Shown piece after piece: positions 27,326 to 36,027 of a DNA stretch of 64,000 nt. The notes under the pieces are model-generated. The model saw nothing but the letters and a program-made list of their open reading frames with translations. It searched no databases and was not told the DNA's origin. Position numbers and translations under genes: made by a program. Position 1 is the stretch's first letter, and every line of letters starts with the position of its first letter. The DNA is taken from contig JAFDZS010000011.1 in NCBI GenBank assembly GCA_018266775.1, forward strand, positions 255,245-319,244, given 5' to 3'. Source of the DNA: Bacteroidota bacterium (GTDB lineage Bacteria > Bacteroidota > Bacteroidia > Chitinophagales > Chitinophagaceae).

Positions 27326-27350
27326 AAAAGCCCCGTTTTTTACGGGGCTT
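27322..27350 (-). terminator. Terminator of the second S9 peptidase gene
   Basis: AAGCCCCGT (27328-27336) pairs with ACGGGGCTT (27342-27350). Read on the minus strand, it is followed by TTTTTGT. It is 5 bp from the stop codon at 27355. Confidence 0.8.
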
Positions 27351-27354
27351 ATCA

Positions 27355-29535
27355 TTAATTCGAACTGATCTTATATTCTTTCGGTGGCTCTGCATTCTGC
27401 AGGTTCTTCACAAAATAATCCCAGCGGCGGCGCATCATATAATAACTGTCTGCACCATAGCCGTGGTGTGCATTGGGGAAGATTACCAGGTCATAATCCT
27501 TATTGGCTTTTTCCAATGCTTCCACAACAAGATATGTATTGTAAGGTGGCACATTATCATCTGCTCCGCCATGCGCCAGCATCAACTTACCCTTAAGGTT
27601 AGCTGCATACGTTTCATTGGCCTGCATTTCATAATTGGATTTTCCGCTGGCATCTTTCGTCAGCAAACCAATATACCTTTCGCCCCAGTCATCTTCATAA
27701 TTCCGGTTGTCGTGATTGCCGGATTCTGAAATACCCACTTTATAAAAATCCGGGTAACGGAACATAGCGCAGGCTGTGGCAAAGCCACCACCGGAATGCC
27801 CCCAGATGCCCACACGGTCAAGATCCATATACGGCCTTGTGGCGGCCAGTTGTTTAATACCGGAAATTTGGTCTTCTAAAGTATTATCTCCCATATTGCC
27901 AAAACAAACATCATGGAAAGATTTAGAGCGGCCAGGATTACAGGTTCCATCTATCACTACAACAATAAAACCTAATTCGGCCAATGCCTGGTGATCGCCA
28001 CGGGATGCTGAAAAAGAACGGCCGCCTACCCCGCCACCCTGCGGCCCGGGATAAATATAATTGATGACCGGGTATTTTTTAGAAGGATCAAGATTAGTGG
28101 GTGTAAACATCAAACCATACAGATCCCATCTTCCATCACGTGATTTTACTTTGATCGTCTCGGCGGGTTTCCATCCGGTGGCAACTAATTTAGATACATC
28201 AGCTTTTTCCAGTGTGGCAATCAGTTTGCCTTTTACATCACGTAAAACTGAAACAGGTGGCACATCAGGTTTGGAATATGTGTCAACAATATATTTACTG
28301 TCTGGTGAAAAGGTTACATTGTGGTTACCATCTTCCGGTGTAAGCAGTTGTACATTCTTACCACTGAAATCTACCCGGTACAGGTGGCTGAAATAAGGAT
28401 CCTGTGCTTTTTCTTTTCCATTAGCTTCAAAATACAGTACCCGGTTCTTCTCGTCAATCTTAACCAAACGGGTTACCACAAAATCGCCTTTGGTGATTTG
28501 TGTATTCAGTTTACCGGTGTTGGCATCGTACAAATATAAATGCCCCCAATCATCGCGTTCAGAATACCAGATGATTTCATTGGTGTTTGATAAAAAATGC
28601 CAGTTCACCATCCCCTGCCCGCTTTCATATTGTGTGGCCACTTTCTCTTCCAGCACTTCTTTTACATCGCCGGTGGCAGCATCTGCAATGCGCAGTTTGG
28701 CTTCTTTATGATCGCGGGATGATGATACAAATGCCAGTTTGGTACCATCGGCACTCCATTCATTATCATCAAAAGATCCATCGCAGGCAATATCATCGCA
28801 CAACGTTCCCCGGCGTGGGTCGGATGGAATTTTTAAGCGGATCACTTTGGGTTGATCCACTTCAATGATCACTCTTTCTATGCGGATGATTTCTTTATCT
28901 GTGGGTAATGGATATTTCCATGCCTCTAATTTTGGCGAACCTACATTGGTGGACACCAGGTACATATCATTCACATTACGCTGATCCTGCTGAAAAGTGG
29001 CGATCTTCTTACTGTCCGGCGACCATAATAAAATGGCACGGTCGCTGTGTTTCCACCCGGCATTGTCGGTGGCATAACCGTAATCTTTTACACCATCGGT
29101 AGTTAATTGCGTTTCCTGTTTGCTGGCCACATCCTTTACCCAAAGATTCCAGTTACGGATAAACGCAGTTTTCTTTCCATCCGGCGACAGCACTTCATTT
29201 CCCCCACCGCCGCGGCGGCCAAAACCACCACCCTGCGGGCGGTCTGTTGCATCCGGCACCAGCGATTTTAAATCGGTACCCGTTTTACGGCTTCCGTCAG
29301 AAGGATTGATCAAAACAAATTGTCTTCCTTCAGCAGTGGAAGTGCTGTACCAGAAACGGCCATCGGGCAACCAGTTGGGCCGCACGTCTGCATTAAAAAC
29401 CAGTTTACTGGTATTGAAGCCAAGAAATTTTACGGCATGGTCATAATCAGCCGCAGTCAGCATTTTTTTATCCTGTGCAATACCGGACAGGACTATTCCG
29501 CCAAACACTGCGGAAAGCAGCAAATGTTTTCTCAT
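27355..29535 (-). CDS. Secreted S9 family peptidase (DPP IV-like), second copy
   Basis: 726 aa. Signal peptide MRKHLLLSAVFGGIVLSGIAQ, a DPP IV N-terminal propeller (LSPDGKKTAFIRNWNLWV, WSPDSKKIATFQQD), and a C-terminal hydrolase with the nucleophile in GIWGHSGGGFATA (Ser about 582). Asp is in AHGGADDNVPPYN and His in PNAHHGYG. Only distantly similar to the 808-aa S9 peptidase at 23.2 kb; the propeller sequence and GHSGGG elbow differ from GGSYGG. A Gly/Arg-rich insert QGGGFGRRGGGGNE is present at about 98-112. Confidence 0.92.
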   Translation of the reverse strand: MRKHLLLSAVFGGIVLSGIAQDKKMLTAADYDHAVKFLGFNTSKLVFNADVRPNWLPDGRFWYSTSTAEGRQFVLINPSDGSRKTGTDLKSLVPDATDRPQGGGFGRRGGGGNEVLSPDGKKTAFIRNWNLWVKDVASKQETQLTTDGVKDYGYATDNAGWKHSDRAILLWSPDSKKIATFQQDQRNVNDMYLVSTNVGSPKLEAWKYPLPTDKEIIRIERVIIEVDQPKVIRLKIPSDPRRGTLCDDIACDGSFDDNEWSADGTKLAFVSSSRDHKEAKLRIADAATGDVKEVLEEKVATQYESGQGMVNWHFLSNTNEIIWYSERDDWGHLYLYDANTGKLNTQITKGDFVVTRLVKIDEKNRVLYFEANGKEKAQDPYFSHLYRVDFSGKNVQLLTPEDGNHNVTFSPDSKYIVDTYSKPDVPPVSVLRDVKGKLIATLEKADVSKLVATGWKPAETIKVKSRDGRWDLYGLMFTPTNLDPSKKYPVINYIYPGPQGGGVGGRSFSASRGDHQALAELGFIVVVIDGTCNPGRSKSFHDVCFGNMGDNTLEDQISGIKQLAATRPYMDLDRVGIWGHSGGGFATACAMFRYPDFYKVGISESGNHDNRNYEDDWGERYIGLLTKDASGKSNYEMQANETYAANLKGKLMLAHGGADDNVPPYNTYLVVEALEKANKDYDLVIFPNAHHGYGADSYYMMRRRWDYFVKNLQNAEPPKEYKISSN

Positions 29536-29714
29536 AATGTAATGTGTTGTTTCAATTTAGTTGTGTAAAAATGCCTGCATTTTCATGGGGAAATGGAAGG
29601 GTTAAGCGTGTTTCAAATGTATCAATTATTGCTGAGGAATACCATAGCCTGCGGGCATATTTGTGATGAACGGAAAACAATTTCCATTTCAGTGAACACA
29701 GTCATGATAAGTAA

Positions 29715-30821
29715 TCATAATCCATCCACACCAGCAGCTTTATTCACCGCATCCATAATGGTGAATCTTGCTTTTGCCCGGTTAATAATTTTATTCAGTT
29801 CTCTTGAACTGTTGAGCCAGTTGATGAGTTCACTCACTCTTGTTTTTACCGTTTGATGGTTGATGCATTGCTTCAGGAAAAACATTTGTATATGCATATT
29901 TTTCTCCCACAGGTAAAGGCCGAAAGATGTTTTAATAACAGTAAGATCCGGATAGCCCACCATATTTTTTGCCTGCATCTCGGTGGCATTGCCATACACC
30001 GCCACAAAATGGATAACGCCACATTTATTTGTTTGTTTCCGCACCAGTTCATGCTCATGCAAAAAGGGCCGGCCCGTCATGTTTCTTGCTTCTGATACAG
30101 ACATATTATCCGGCACGGCATGATAGGCTTTAATCACCCCGGTAAAAATTTTTTCTTTCTCCAGGCATTCTTCAGTGGTGGTTCTCAGGGCAGTGTCCCT
30201 TTCCTGGTAACTCATCTTACTCCAGTCCAGCGTGGCACCAAAAGTTGCCGATGCGGCCACAATTTGTTTTTGTGTTTGAAATGATTTTTCCACCGCCTTT
30301 AAAATATACTGATGGATTTGCTTCAGCACTTTTTTCTTCAGGTCGTCCACCTTTGCCGCCTTAATGGTTTCTTTATGTATGAAAGATTCGTTCACATCTT
30401 TTTGAAAAGCCTGGTTTCTTTTCCATGCATCGCCGGATGCAGGCAATGTAAAAAAACCGCTGAGGTCGATGGCAAAACTCATGTCTGCAAAACTTTCTGC
30501 AGCAATTAATAATTCTTCGTGGCAAATGCCGTTGGTGGATGTATTACCGGTTACCGACCAGCCCGCTTCTCCATTATATAAGATGATGATGATATTGCAG
30601 GTACGCATTTCTGCCATACAGGTGTCGAATGCATTTTTTGCAATACTGGCGTTGAAGTTGGATTCATTGATGGATACCTGTAAGATTTTTTCTTCCAGGA
30701 ATTTTTCAGCTTCCAGTTTTTCACGGAGGAATTGCCGCAGGTCTGCTAAAGTAAACGGTTGGTCAAGTGTTGTAAATGCTGAATTGACCCTGCTGGATAA
30801 AAATATTTTCAGCTTATTCAT
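29715..30821 (-). CDS. DUF4062 N-terminal domain protein
   Basis: 368 aa, no signal peptide. Residues about 1-120 match the DUF4062 pattern: KLKIFLSSRVNSAF at the start, LREKLEAEKFLEE, CMAEMRTCNIIIILYNGE, and NGICHEELLIAAE at the end of the domain. DUF4062 has a TIR/SIR2-like Rossmannoid fold often found in signalling or defence-associated multidomain proteins. The remaining 250 residues are not recognised; they are mixed helical, with MSYQERDTALRTTTEECL and a C-terminal helix-rich end. It lies 37 bp downstream of a duplicated lipoprotein gene. No effector such as a nuclease or protease domain is visible, so a defence role is unproven. Confidence 0.7.
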   Translation of the reverse strand: MNKLKIFLSSRVNSAFTTLDQPFTLADLRQFLREKLEAEKFLEEKILQVSINESNFNASIAKNAFDTCMAEMRTCNIIIILYNGEAGWSVTGNTSTNGICHEELLIAAESFADMSFAIDLSGFFTLPASGDAWKRNQAFQKDVNESFIHKETIKAAKVDDLKKKVLKQIHQYILKAVEKSFQTQKQIVAASATFGATLDWSKMSYQERDTALRTTTEECLEKEKIFTGVIKAYHAVPDNMSVSEARNMTGRPFLHEHELVRKQTNKCGVIHFVAVYGNATEMQAKNMVGYPDLTVIKTSFGLYLWEKNMHIQMFFLKQCINHQTVKTRVSELINWLNSSRELNKIINRAKARFTIMDAVNKAAGVDGL

Positions 30822-30858
30822 GGCTGCTGCTTTTATGGATGATGGAATACATGATGAA

Positions 30859-31932
30859 CTATTTCAAATACGGCAACAGCTTTGCCGCCATTGCTGTGAT
30901 TTGCACCCAGTCTTTTGCAATTTCCTCTTCACTCAAAAAATAAAAAGGTATAAAATTATCTTTTGCCAAACGTTCCATTCCGCGGAAAGGTTGCCCGGCT
31001 TTCCATGTGGCATTGGCGAAGCGTTCCAGTAATCGTTTATCCGCCGGTGTTACCGTTCCGTTCACTATTGATTGTACCATCGCCAATGGCGCAATCTTTT
31101 TTGCCGTTGCAAAATAGCTCAGCCCGCATTCCAGCGCATAAAAGCCCGCCATATTAATGGCCACTTTCTGTTCCATTTTATTTTTACTGAGTGTGGTGCT
31201 GCTGTCTTCTTTTGTAAGAAATGGAGGAACCGGTTGTTGCAGGCCTTTGTAATAAGCCGCTTCCATTTCCTCTGCGGTATGCAAAGCAAAAGCAGGGTCC
31301 TTTAATAATTTAGCTAAACGGGTAAACTGATCCTGTGTTGTTGCATGGTTCATACCCTGCATGGCCTGCAGCATAATGTTTGCAGCAGCTTTTACCTGGT
31401 CATCATCTTTTTTTATTTCACCGGCAGGCAATAAATAAGCCGCAATGAAATTGCTTCTTGTAATGCGGGATAAACCCTTGAAAGGCTGCCCCGCTTTCCA
31501 TGTAGCATTCGCAAAATGATACAATAAAGTCAGATGAGCAGCATCCAGTTTGCCGGCAGTTATTTGCTGCAGCCAGTACACCGGGTTTTTTCCTTCCAGC
31601 TCCACCAATGCGCCAATACCACATTCCAGCGCATAAAATCCCGCCAGGTTAATGGCCAGTTTTTCCTCTTTATAAGATTTTAAAACGGTGGAATCTTTCT
31701 CTGCATCAAATGGCGGTACCGTTTGGTTTACGCCGCGGTAATATGCTGCTTCCTGGCCTGCTGCCACGGTTATTGCAAAGGCAGAATCCCTTAATAAATG
31801 ATTGATCTTTTCAAATTGTACCGTGATTGTATTGTCTGCTTGCATGTGTTGCTGTTGATGTGCAGTGCAATTTACCAACAAAGCATTGATCAATATTATT
31901 GCTGCTGGTTTATTATATTGAACTGCTTTCAT
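30859..31932 (-). CDS. Internally duplicated lipoprotein, unknown function
   Basis: 357 aa. A lipobox-like INALLVNC (Cys about 22) suggests a lipoprotein. Two copies of a roughly 150-residue unit are visible. Unit 1: LLRDSAFAITVAAGQEAAYY, AINLAGFYALECGIGALVE, FANATWKAGQPFKGLSRI. Unit 2: LLKDPAFALHTAEEMEAAYY, AINMAGFYALECGLSYFA, FANATWKAGQPFRGMERL. The conserved GFYALECG and FANATWKAGQPF blocks define an apparent unnamed family. Operon position (37-bp gap downstream to DUF4062, 10-bp gap upstream to the hydrolase) suggests co-expression. Confidence 0.75.
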   Translation of the reverse strand: MKAVQYNKPAAIILINALLVNCTAHQQQHMQADNTITVQFEKINHLLRDSAFAITVAAGQEAAYYRGVNQTVPPFDAEKDSTVLKSYKEEKLAINLAGFYALECGIGALVELEGKNPVYWLQQITAGKLDAAHLTLLYHFANATWKAGQPFKGLSRITRSNFIAAYLLPAGEIKKDDDQVKAAANIMLQAMQGMNHATTQDQFTRLAKLLKDPAFALHTAEEMEAAYYKGLQQPVPPFLTKEDSSTTLSKNKMEQKVAINMAGFYALECGLSYFATAKKIAPLAMVQSIVNGTVTPADKRLLERFANATWKAGQPFRGMERLAKDNFIPFYFLSEEEIAKDWVQITAMAAKLLPYLK

Positions 31933-31942
31933 TACTATACCA

Positions 31943-32812
31943 TTAATCTTTTATACCGAAAAAAGTCTTCGTATCGGGCCGGTAATAAGGTTTACTGAAG
32001 AAACGTTGCACCGTGGCATTAAATAATTCAGGGTCTGTTTCGGGCATCATGTGTGTACCGCCGGGAAAAATACAAAGCCACGCTTTTTGCAGGTTTTGAT
32101 AGATCTGCATCGTGTGCGCTTCTTTGATCACATCTTTATCCCCACCCAAAACCAACGTTGGTGCGGCAATTTGCTGCACATCTTTTAAAGGTATGTGTGG
32201 CTGTTTGCCTAAAAGGTTCAGTAATTTTTTTTGTACTGCCCAGTTTTCAGTATCATCTTTTTTAGCCATCATACTGTCTGCATATAAATCCATCTGGTGC
32301 ACCCATTTTACTGCCCAGCCATAAACGGCGCTGGAATCCGGTTGCAAATTGGCGCCCATTATGGCCATCATCTTTACTTTTTGCGGATGGCGGATGGCCA
32401 TCAGCAGGCTTTCAATACCACCATCGCTCCAGCCAATCACATAAGCAGAATCCACTTTTAACTGATCCAGCAAAGCAGACCAGTCATCTGTGATCTGTTC
32501 ATAAGTAAGCTTGCCTGTGCCTTCTTCAGATTTGCCCTGTGCCCTGCTGTCTGCCACAATCACTTTGTATTTGTCTTTAAAAAATTCTATCTGGTTACCC
32601 ATCGATGCAATGCTGCCACCATTGCCATGTATCAATACCATTGGAGCGCCTTCTCCATATACTTCGTAATACATTTTAATTCCGTTAACCTGTGCGTATT
32701 TACCTGCGGCATCATTGAATCCGTAAGGTGTAGTAAACTGGTGCTGCGCTTTTACCTGCAATACCAGGCATCCCATTAATGCAATAAGAAACTGATTTTT
32801 TTTAAAGAACAT
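31943..32812 (-). CDS. Secreted alpha/beta hydrolase
   Basis: 289 aa with signal peptide MFFKKNQFLIALMGCLVLQV. Alpha/beta-hydrolase fold: oxyanion loop APMVLIHGNGGS, nucleophile VIGWSDGGIESL (Ser about 138), Asp in LVLGGDKDVIKEAH, His in FPGGTHMMPETD. The GWSDGG elbow is common in this hydrolase group; substrate unknown. First gene of a probable three-gene unit with the duplicated lipoprotein and the DUF4062 protein. Its start is 159 bp from the divergent ParA gene. Confidence 0.87.
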   Translation of the reverse strand: MFFKKNQFLIALMGCLVLQVKAQHQFTTPYGFNDAAGKYAQVNGIKMYYEVYGEGAPMVLIHGNGGSIASMGNQIEFFKDKYKVIVADSRAQGKSEEGTGKLTYEQITDDWSALLDQLKVDSAYVIGWSDGGIESLLMAIRHPQKVKMMAIMGANLQPDSSAVYGWAVKWVHQMDLYADSMMAKKDDTENWAVQKKLLNLLGKQPHIPLKDVQQIAAPTLVLGGDKDVIKEAHTMQIYQNLQKAWLCIFPGGTHMMPETDPELFNATVQRFFSKPYYRPDTKTFFGIKD

Positions 32813-32971
32813 GAAATGGTTTTTAATGATGAGGAATGATTAAATGTAAGTATTTTTTATTGTTCACATACGTTCCCGTTAAAAAGGGTTATGCACAGGT
32901 GCGGATAATTTCCCAAATGCATTTACACATATTTAATACCGGAATTTATTTTTTGTTATTAGATTTATACA

Positions 32972-33838
32972 GTGAAAAAAATTGCACTGTACAATATCAA
33001 AGGCGGCGTGGGCAAAACCACTACTACTGTTAACCTTGCCTGCATGCTGGCCAAACAGGGATTGAGTGTATTGCTGTGGGATATGGACCCGCAGGGCGGC
33101 AGCAGTTTTTTCTTTGGGTTAGAAAATAAGAATGACAATACACACGGAAAATTATTCGACCGCTACCTTACCATCTACGATGTGATTCACCATACCGACA
33201 CTTACCAGATTGATGTGATCGGTAACGATTCCAGGTTTTCTGACCAGTTTATGAACAAAGCCGCACGCATTACCGCACTGAATTTTGTCAATAAAGAATT
33301 GATCAGTACAACCCTGCAGGAAGTGGAAGATGATTATGACGTATGTATTATTGATTGCTCTCCCGGCCGCTTCCTTTTACATGATAATATTTTTGCGGCA
33401 TGCGACCTGCTGCTGATCCCGAATATCCCGGCTCCGTTATCTGTTTACTGCAATAATCAGCTGGTGCAGGAATTGGAAAATACTGTTGCCATGAAGAGTA
33501 AAATCTTCAGCTTTTATAATATGGTTCAAACAGGTAAAACCCTGCATAAATTTTACCTTGGCAATACGAAAGAAACTTATGGAAAAATCCTCCGGAATTA
33601 TATTCCTTTCTATGCTGAAATTGAATCCATCAGCCTGAGTAAAGCATCCATCTTTCACCAGTTAAAAGAATTTAAAACCATCGCTTTTTATACCAACCTG
33701 TGGACAGAGATTTGCGATCAGCTGCAATGGGCAGGGTTGAACAATTCCAGGGCTGCGGTTCTGCCTATAAAAGAAACAGCGCCGGTGGTGGCGCTGGAAC
33801 AAAATAGTAATAACAACGGTGTTGCTTCGAACGGCTAA
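32972..33838 (+). CDS. ParA-family ATPase, orphan
   Basis: 288 aa starting at a GTG. The deviant Walker A is YNIKGGVGKTTTTVNLA, followed by LLWDMDPQGGSS (Walker A'), and Walker B is VCIIDCSPG. The core matches ParA/Soj partitioning ATPases. C-terminal to the core lies a run of alternating residues ending in a low-complexity tail (VALEQNSNNNGVASNG). No ParB gene or parS-like site is adjacent, and neither origin nor plasmid features are seen, so it is an orphan that may position another cargo. It ends 4 bp inside the convergent DUF3303 gene. Confidence 0.85.
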   Translation: MKKIALYNIKGGVGKTTTTVNLACMLAKQGLSVLLWDMDPQGGSSFFFGLENKNDNTHGKLFDRYLTIYDVIHHTDTYQIDVIGNDSRFSDQFMNKAARITALNFVNKELISTTLQEVEDDYDVCIIDCSPGRFLLHDNIFAACDLLLIPNIPAPLSVYCNNQLVQELENTVAMKSKIFSFYNMVQTGKTLHKFYLGNTKETYGKILRNYIPFYAEIESISLSKASIFHQLKEFKTIAFYTNLWTEICDQLQWAGLNNSRAAVLPIKETAPVVALEQNSNNNGVASNG

Positions 33839-34110
33839 ATTGTATTCGTCATTACTTTCTCTTTAGCTTCTGCGGAACTGATCACCGGTACAATTTCAAA
33901 GTCTGCAAGGTCATTCCATTTATTGATCCATTCTTTTAATGCAGACAAATCTTCTGTTTCCATCAACTGGTAACAAGTACTAACAGTTTCATCAATCCAG
34001 CTATTGATATAGGTGAGCCCCGCTGGCAGCATTCTTCCTTTTGCAGCAAAGCGCCCGTACAGTTCTTTTATTTTCTCCCGGTGAAAATGCTCAACAATCA
34101 TGTACTGCAT
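33835..34110 (-). CDS. DUF3303-family protein
   Basis: 91 aa. Matches the DUF3303 pattern: MQYMIVEHFH, KGRMLPAGLTYINSWIDE, CYQLMETEDLSALKEWIN, KWNDLADFEIVPVISSAEA. Small cytoplasmic family related in layout to YCII/dimeric alpha-beta barrel proteins; function unknown. It overlaps the ParA gene end by 4 bp in convergent orientation. Confidence 0.85.
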   Translation of the reverse strand: MQYMIVEHFHREKIKELYGRFAAKGRMLPAGLTYINSWIDETVSTCYQLMETEDLSALKEWINKWNDLADFEIVPVISSAEAKEKVMTNTI

Positions 34111-34163
34111 ACTATTTTTTTAAGCATTAACTTAGAGAAAAAAACGAAATCCTGTTCTGCGGT

Positions 34164-34823
34164 TTAATGCAGGTCAAAATTGCTGAGGGCCAGGCCTTTT
34201 GAAATATTTTCCCCGGTAATCCAAACAGTTTCTTCTGTATGCAGGGTTTTGCGCAGCATCCTGCGGGGCTGGCCACCCCTGTATTCAACTATGAAATCAA
34301 ATTCGTTTTCGCAATCATTCCCGGCATCATGTTCATGAACATGAATTCTGTTAATGGCTTCGTTTATTCCGCAATAATATTTTTCCACCACCCTTGTTCC
34401 GCTGTAATGATAAGTAAGCATGCGCTTGGGGCATTCCTGTTTTAAAAAAAGTTCGCTGACAAAACTCAGGGGTTCCTCTTCATAAACATTATCATAATAA
34501 TAAATCAGATGCCGGTCGGTATCGTATTCTATGAAATAATCTGCATAATTCTCATCGTCTGCTTTATATTGCCTGATGCGGATCAGTTCATTATTCCTGA
34601 AATAATACTCAAAATGCTTATGCCGCAGGTTTTTTTTCGACCGCAGTTTCTTTCCCAGTGTAATGCCCTGCCTTTCGTTCTCAAATGGAAATACATTCAT
34701 CTTTGGAACTTTTGACCAGTATACCTGTGTCGTTTCGCTTAATGACTTTGCAATTCTTTCCTGGTACAAATTCATATTTTCCCAGAAATGCCTTTTCATG
34801 TCTGTAAATGCTTTAGTGCTCAT
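34164..34823 (-). CDS. Hypothetical YD/RHS-like beta-strand protein
   Basis: 219 aa from MSTKAFTDMK (34823); the longer frame adds 24 residues. No family recognised with confidence. The central part shows short repeating strands rich in Tyr/Asp/Arg (HFEYYFRNNELIRIRQY, YFIEYDTDRHLIYYYDN, TRVVEKYYCGINEAI), reminiscent of MORN- or YD-type repeats. No signal peptide, so cytoplasmic. Confidence 0.65.
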   Translation of the reverse strand: MSTKAFTDMKRHFWENMNLYQERIAKSLSETTQVYWSKVPKMNVFPFENERQGITLGKKLRSKKNLRHKHFEYYFRNNELIRIRQYKADDENYADYFIEYDTDRHLIYYYDNVYEEEPLSFVSELFLKQECPKRMLTYHYSGTRVVEKYYCGINEAINRIHVHEHDAGNDCENEFDFIVEYRGGQPRRMLRKTLHTEETVWITGENISKGLALSNFDLH

Positions 34824-35320
34824 CTGTCTGTTTTTTTCATAGTTGTTGTTAAGCAAATTATTGAATTCACTTACTGTTCCAGTAAGGCAAAACAACCCTG
34901 ATCGGCAGCATTTAATCAGTTGCCGGATAAGGGTGGATAATGATAATACGCTATTTAATTTGGTATTAATCTGCGCTGGCTGGTATTCTTCAATTGAATA
35001 CGTGGTAAAATGCGCGGGGATAAGTTAATAAGCTGACCTGTTAAAATCAGTAGTTTGAAATAATGCATGGCAAAGATAGATACTACTGAATAAACCAACA
35101 AATTTATTTAAGGGTATTGCTTACTGTTAGTATTTATTTTTCCTGGAAGATAATAATCGTGTATAATTGTTTTTTTTACTCAATCGAAAAATATGATTGT
35201 TCATTAGTTTATTGTTTTCCCCGTTTAGATATTAAAATTGCATTAATAATTTTAATAACAGTGTGGGGAAACAAGAAACCCGGCGATTGCCGGGTTTCTG
35301 TTCAAAAATAAATAATATGT
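34824..35320. other. Intergenic region, A/T-rich
   Basis: No gene seen in about 500 bp beyond the terminator at 35274. Only short unsupported frames with no recognisable start context. Confidence 0.5.
35274..35299 (-). terminator. Terminator of the 169-aa secreted protein
   Basis: AGAAACCCGGC (35274-35284) pairs perfectly with GCCGGGTTTCT (35289-35299) around GATT; TTGTTT follows on the minus strand. Confidence 0.75.
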
Positions 35321-35830
35321 TTACTGTATCGTACTGACGTCGGTATAATTTCCACTCTTTTGCAGGTATTGCATCAGGCTGCTTTCTGAAGTCGGGCTTG
35401 TTTTTTTCAGGTTAATCTTGCCGGTTACTTCTTTAAATTTTGTAGAGGCATTGGTGGCAAACGGGCCGTTCAGCAAAGTTTGATCGCCCTGTTGTGCCAG
35501 GTCCAGCACATCCAGTTGCTGTACATTTTTATCCGGGCTGGTGGGGTAATTGTTTTCTACCAGTTTTTCGTCCTGTATAATGATCTTGCCATCTTTTGCA
35601 ATGCGGATTTTTACTTTTTTAATCCCATAATACTGTTTGTCATTCACCAGGAACCAGGTATGTGAAATGCCTGAATATTTACCATTGGCTTTGGTAATAT
35701 ACACTTCGTAAGGTAATGACTGTTGTGTGGAATCGTTGTAGAGGGTGCCTGTCCATAAACCGGAGATTTCCTGGCTTTTTCCAAATAAGGGGCTGCATAG
35801 TACGGCTAATACTGCAATGAAGGGTTTCAT
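35321..35830 (-). CDS. Hypothetical secreted protein, lipocalin-like layout
   Basis: 169 aa with signal peptide MKPFIAVLAVLCSPLFGKSQ. The mature part begins ISGLWTGTLYND and continues with regularly spaced beta strands (YEVYITKANGKYSGISHTWF, KVKIRIAKDGKIIIQDEK), a layout like small lipocalin or calycin-type proteins. Family not assigned. Monocistronic with its own terminator. Confidence 0.65.
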   Translation of the reverse strand: MKPFIAVLAVLCSPLFGKSQEISGLWTGTLYNDSTQQSLPYEVYITKANGKYSGISHTWFLVNDKQYYGIKKVKIRIAKDGKIIIQDEKLVENNYPTSPDKNVQQLDVLDLAQQGDQTLLNGPFATNASTKFKEVTGKINLKKTSPTSESSLMQYLQKSGNYTDVSTIQ

Positions 35831-36027
35831 ACGGATTGAAATTTATGACGAACGCCATCTAAACGTAATGGAGAACAGTTTATTGTGCCGGCTGCGGCTT
35901 TTTTATTCCTGCTTTATCTACAGCTTCAACACAATTAGTGCTGCAATAAAAAAAAACCGGCAGTTGACCCTTTTTACAGATCAGTACCGGGATTGAAGGT
36001 ATCATCAAAACTAAAAAAAGACAGTGC

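Noticed and set aside
27172-27729. 185-residue plus-strand frame
   Set aside because: It runs through the nested palindrome and antisense to the S9 peptidase gene; it shows no conserved domain.
32972-33838. Plasmid or chromosome partition locus
   Set aside because: No ParB gene, no centromere-like repeats and no replication genes flank the ParA homologue.
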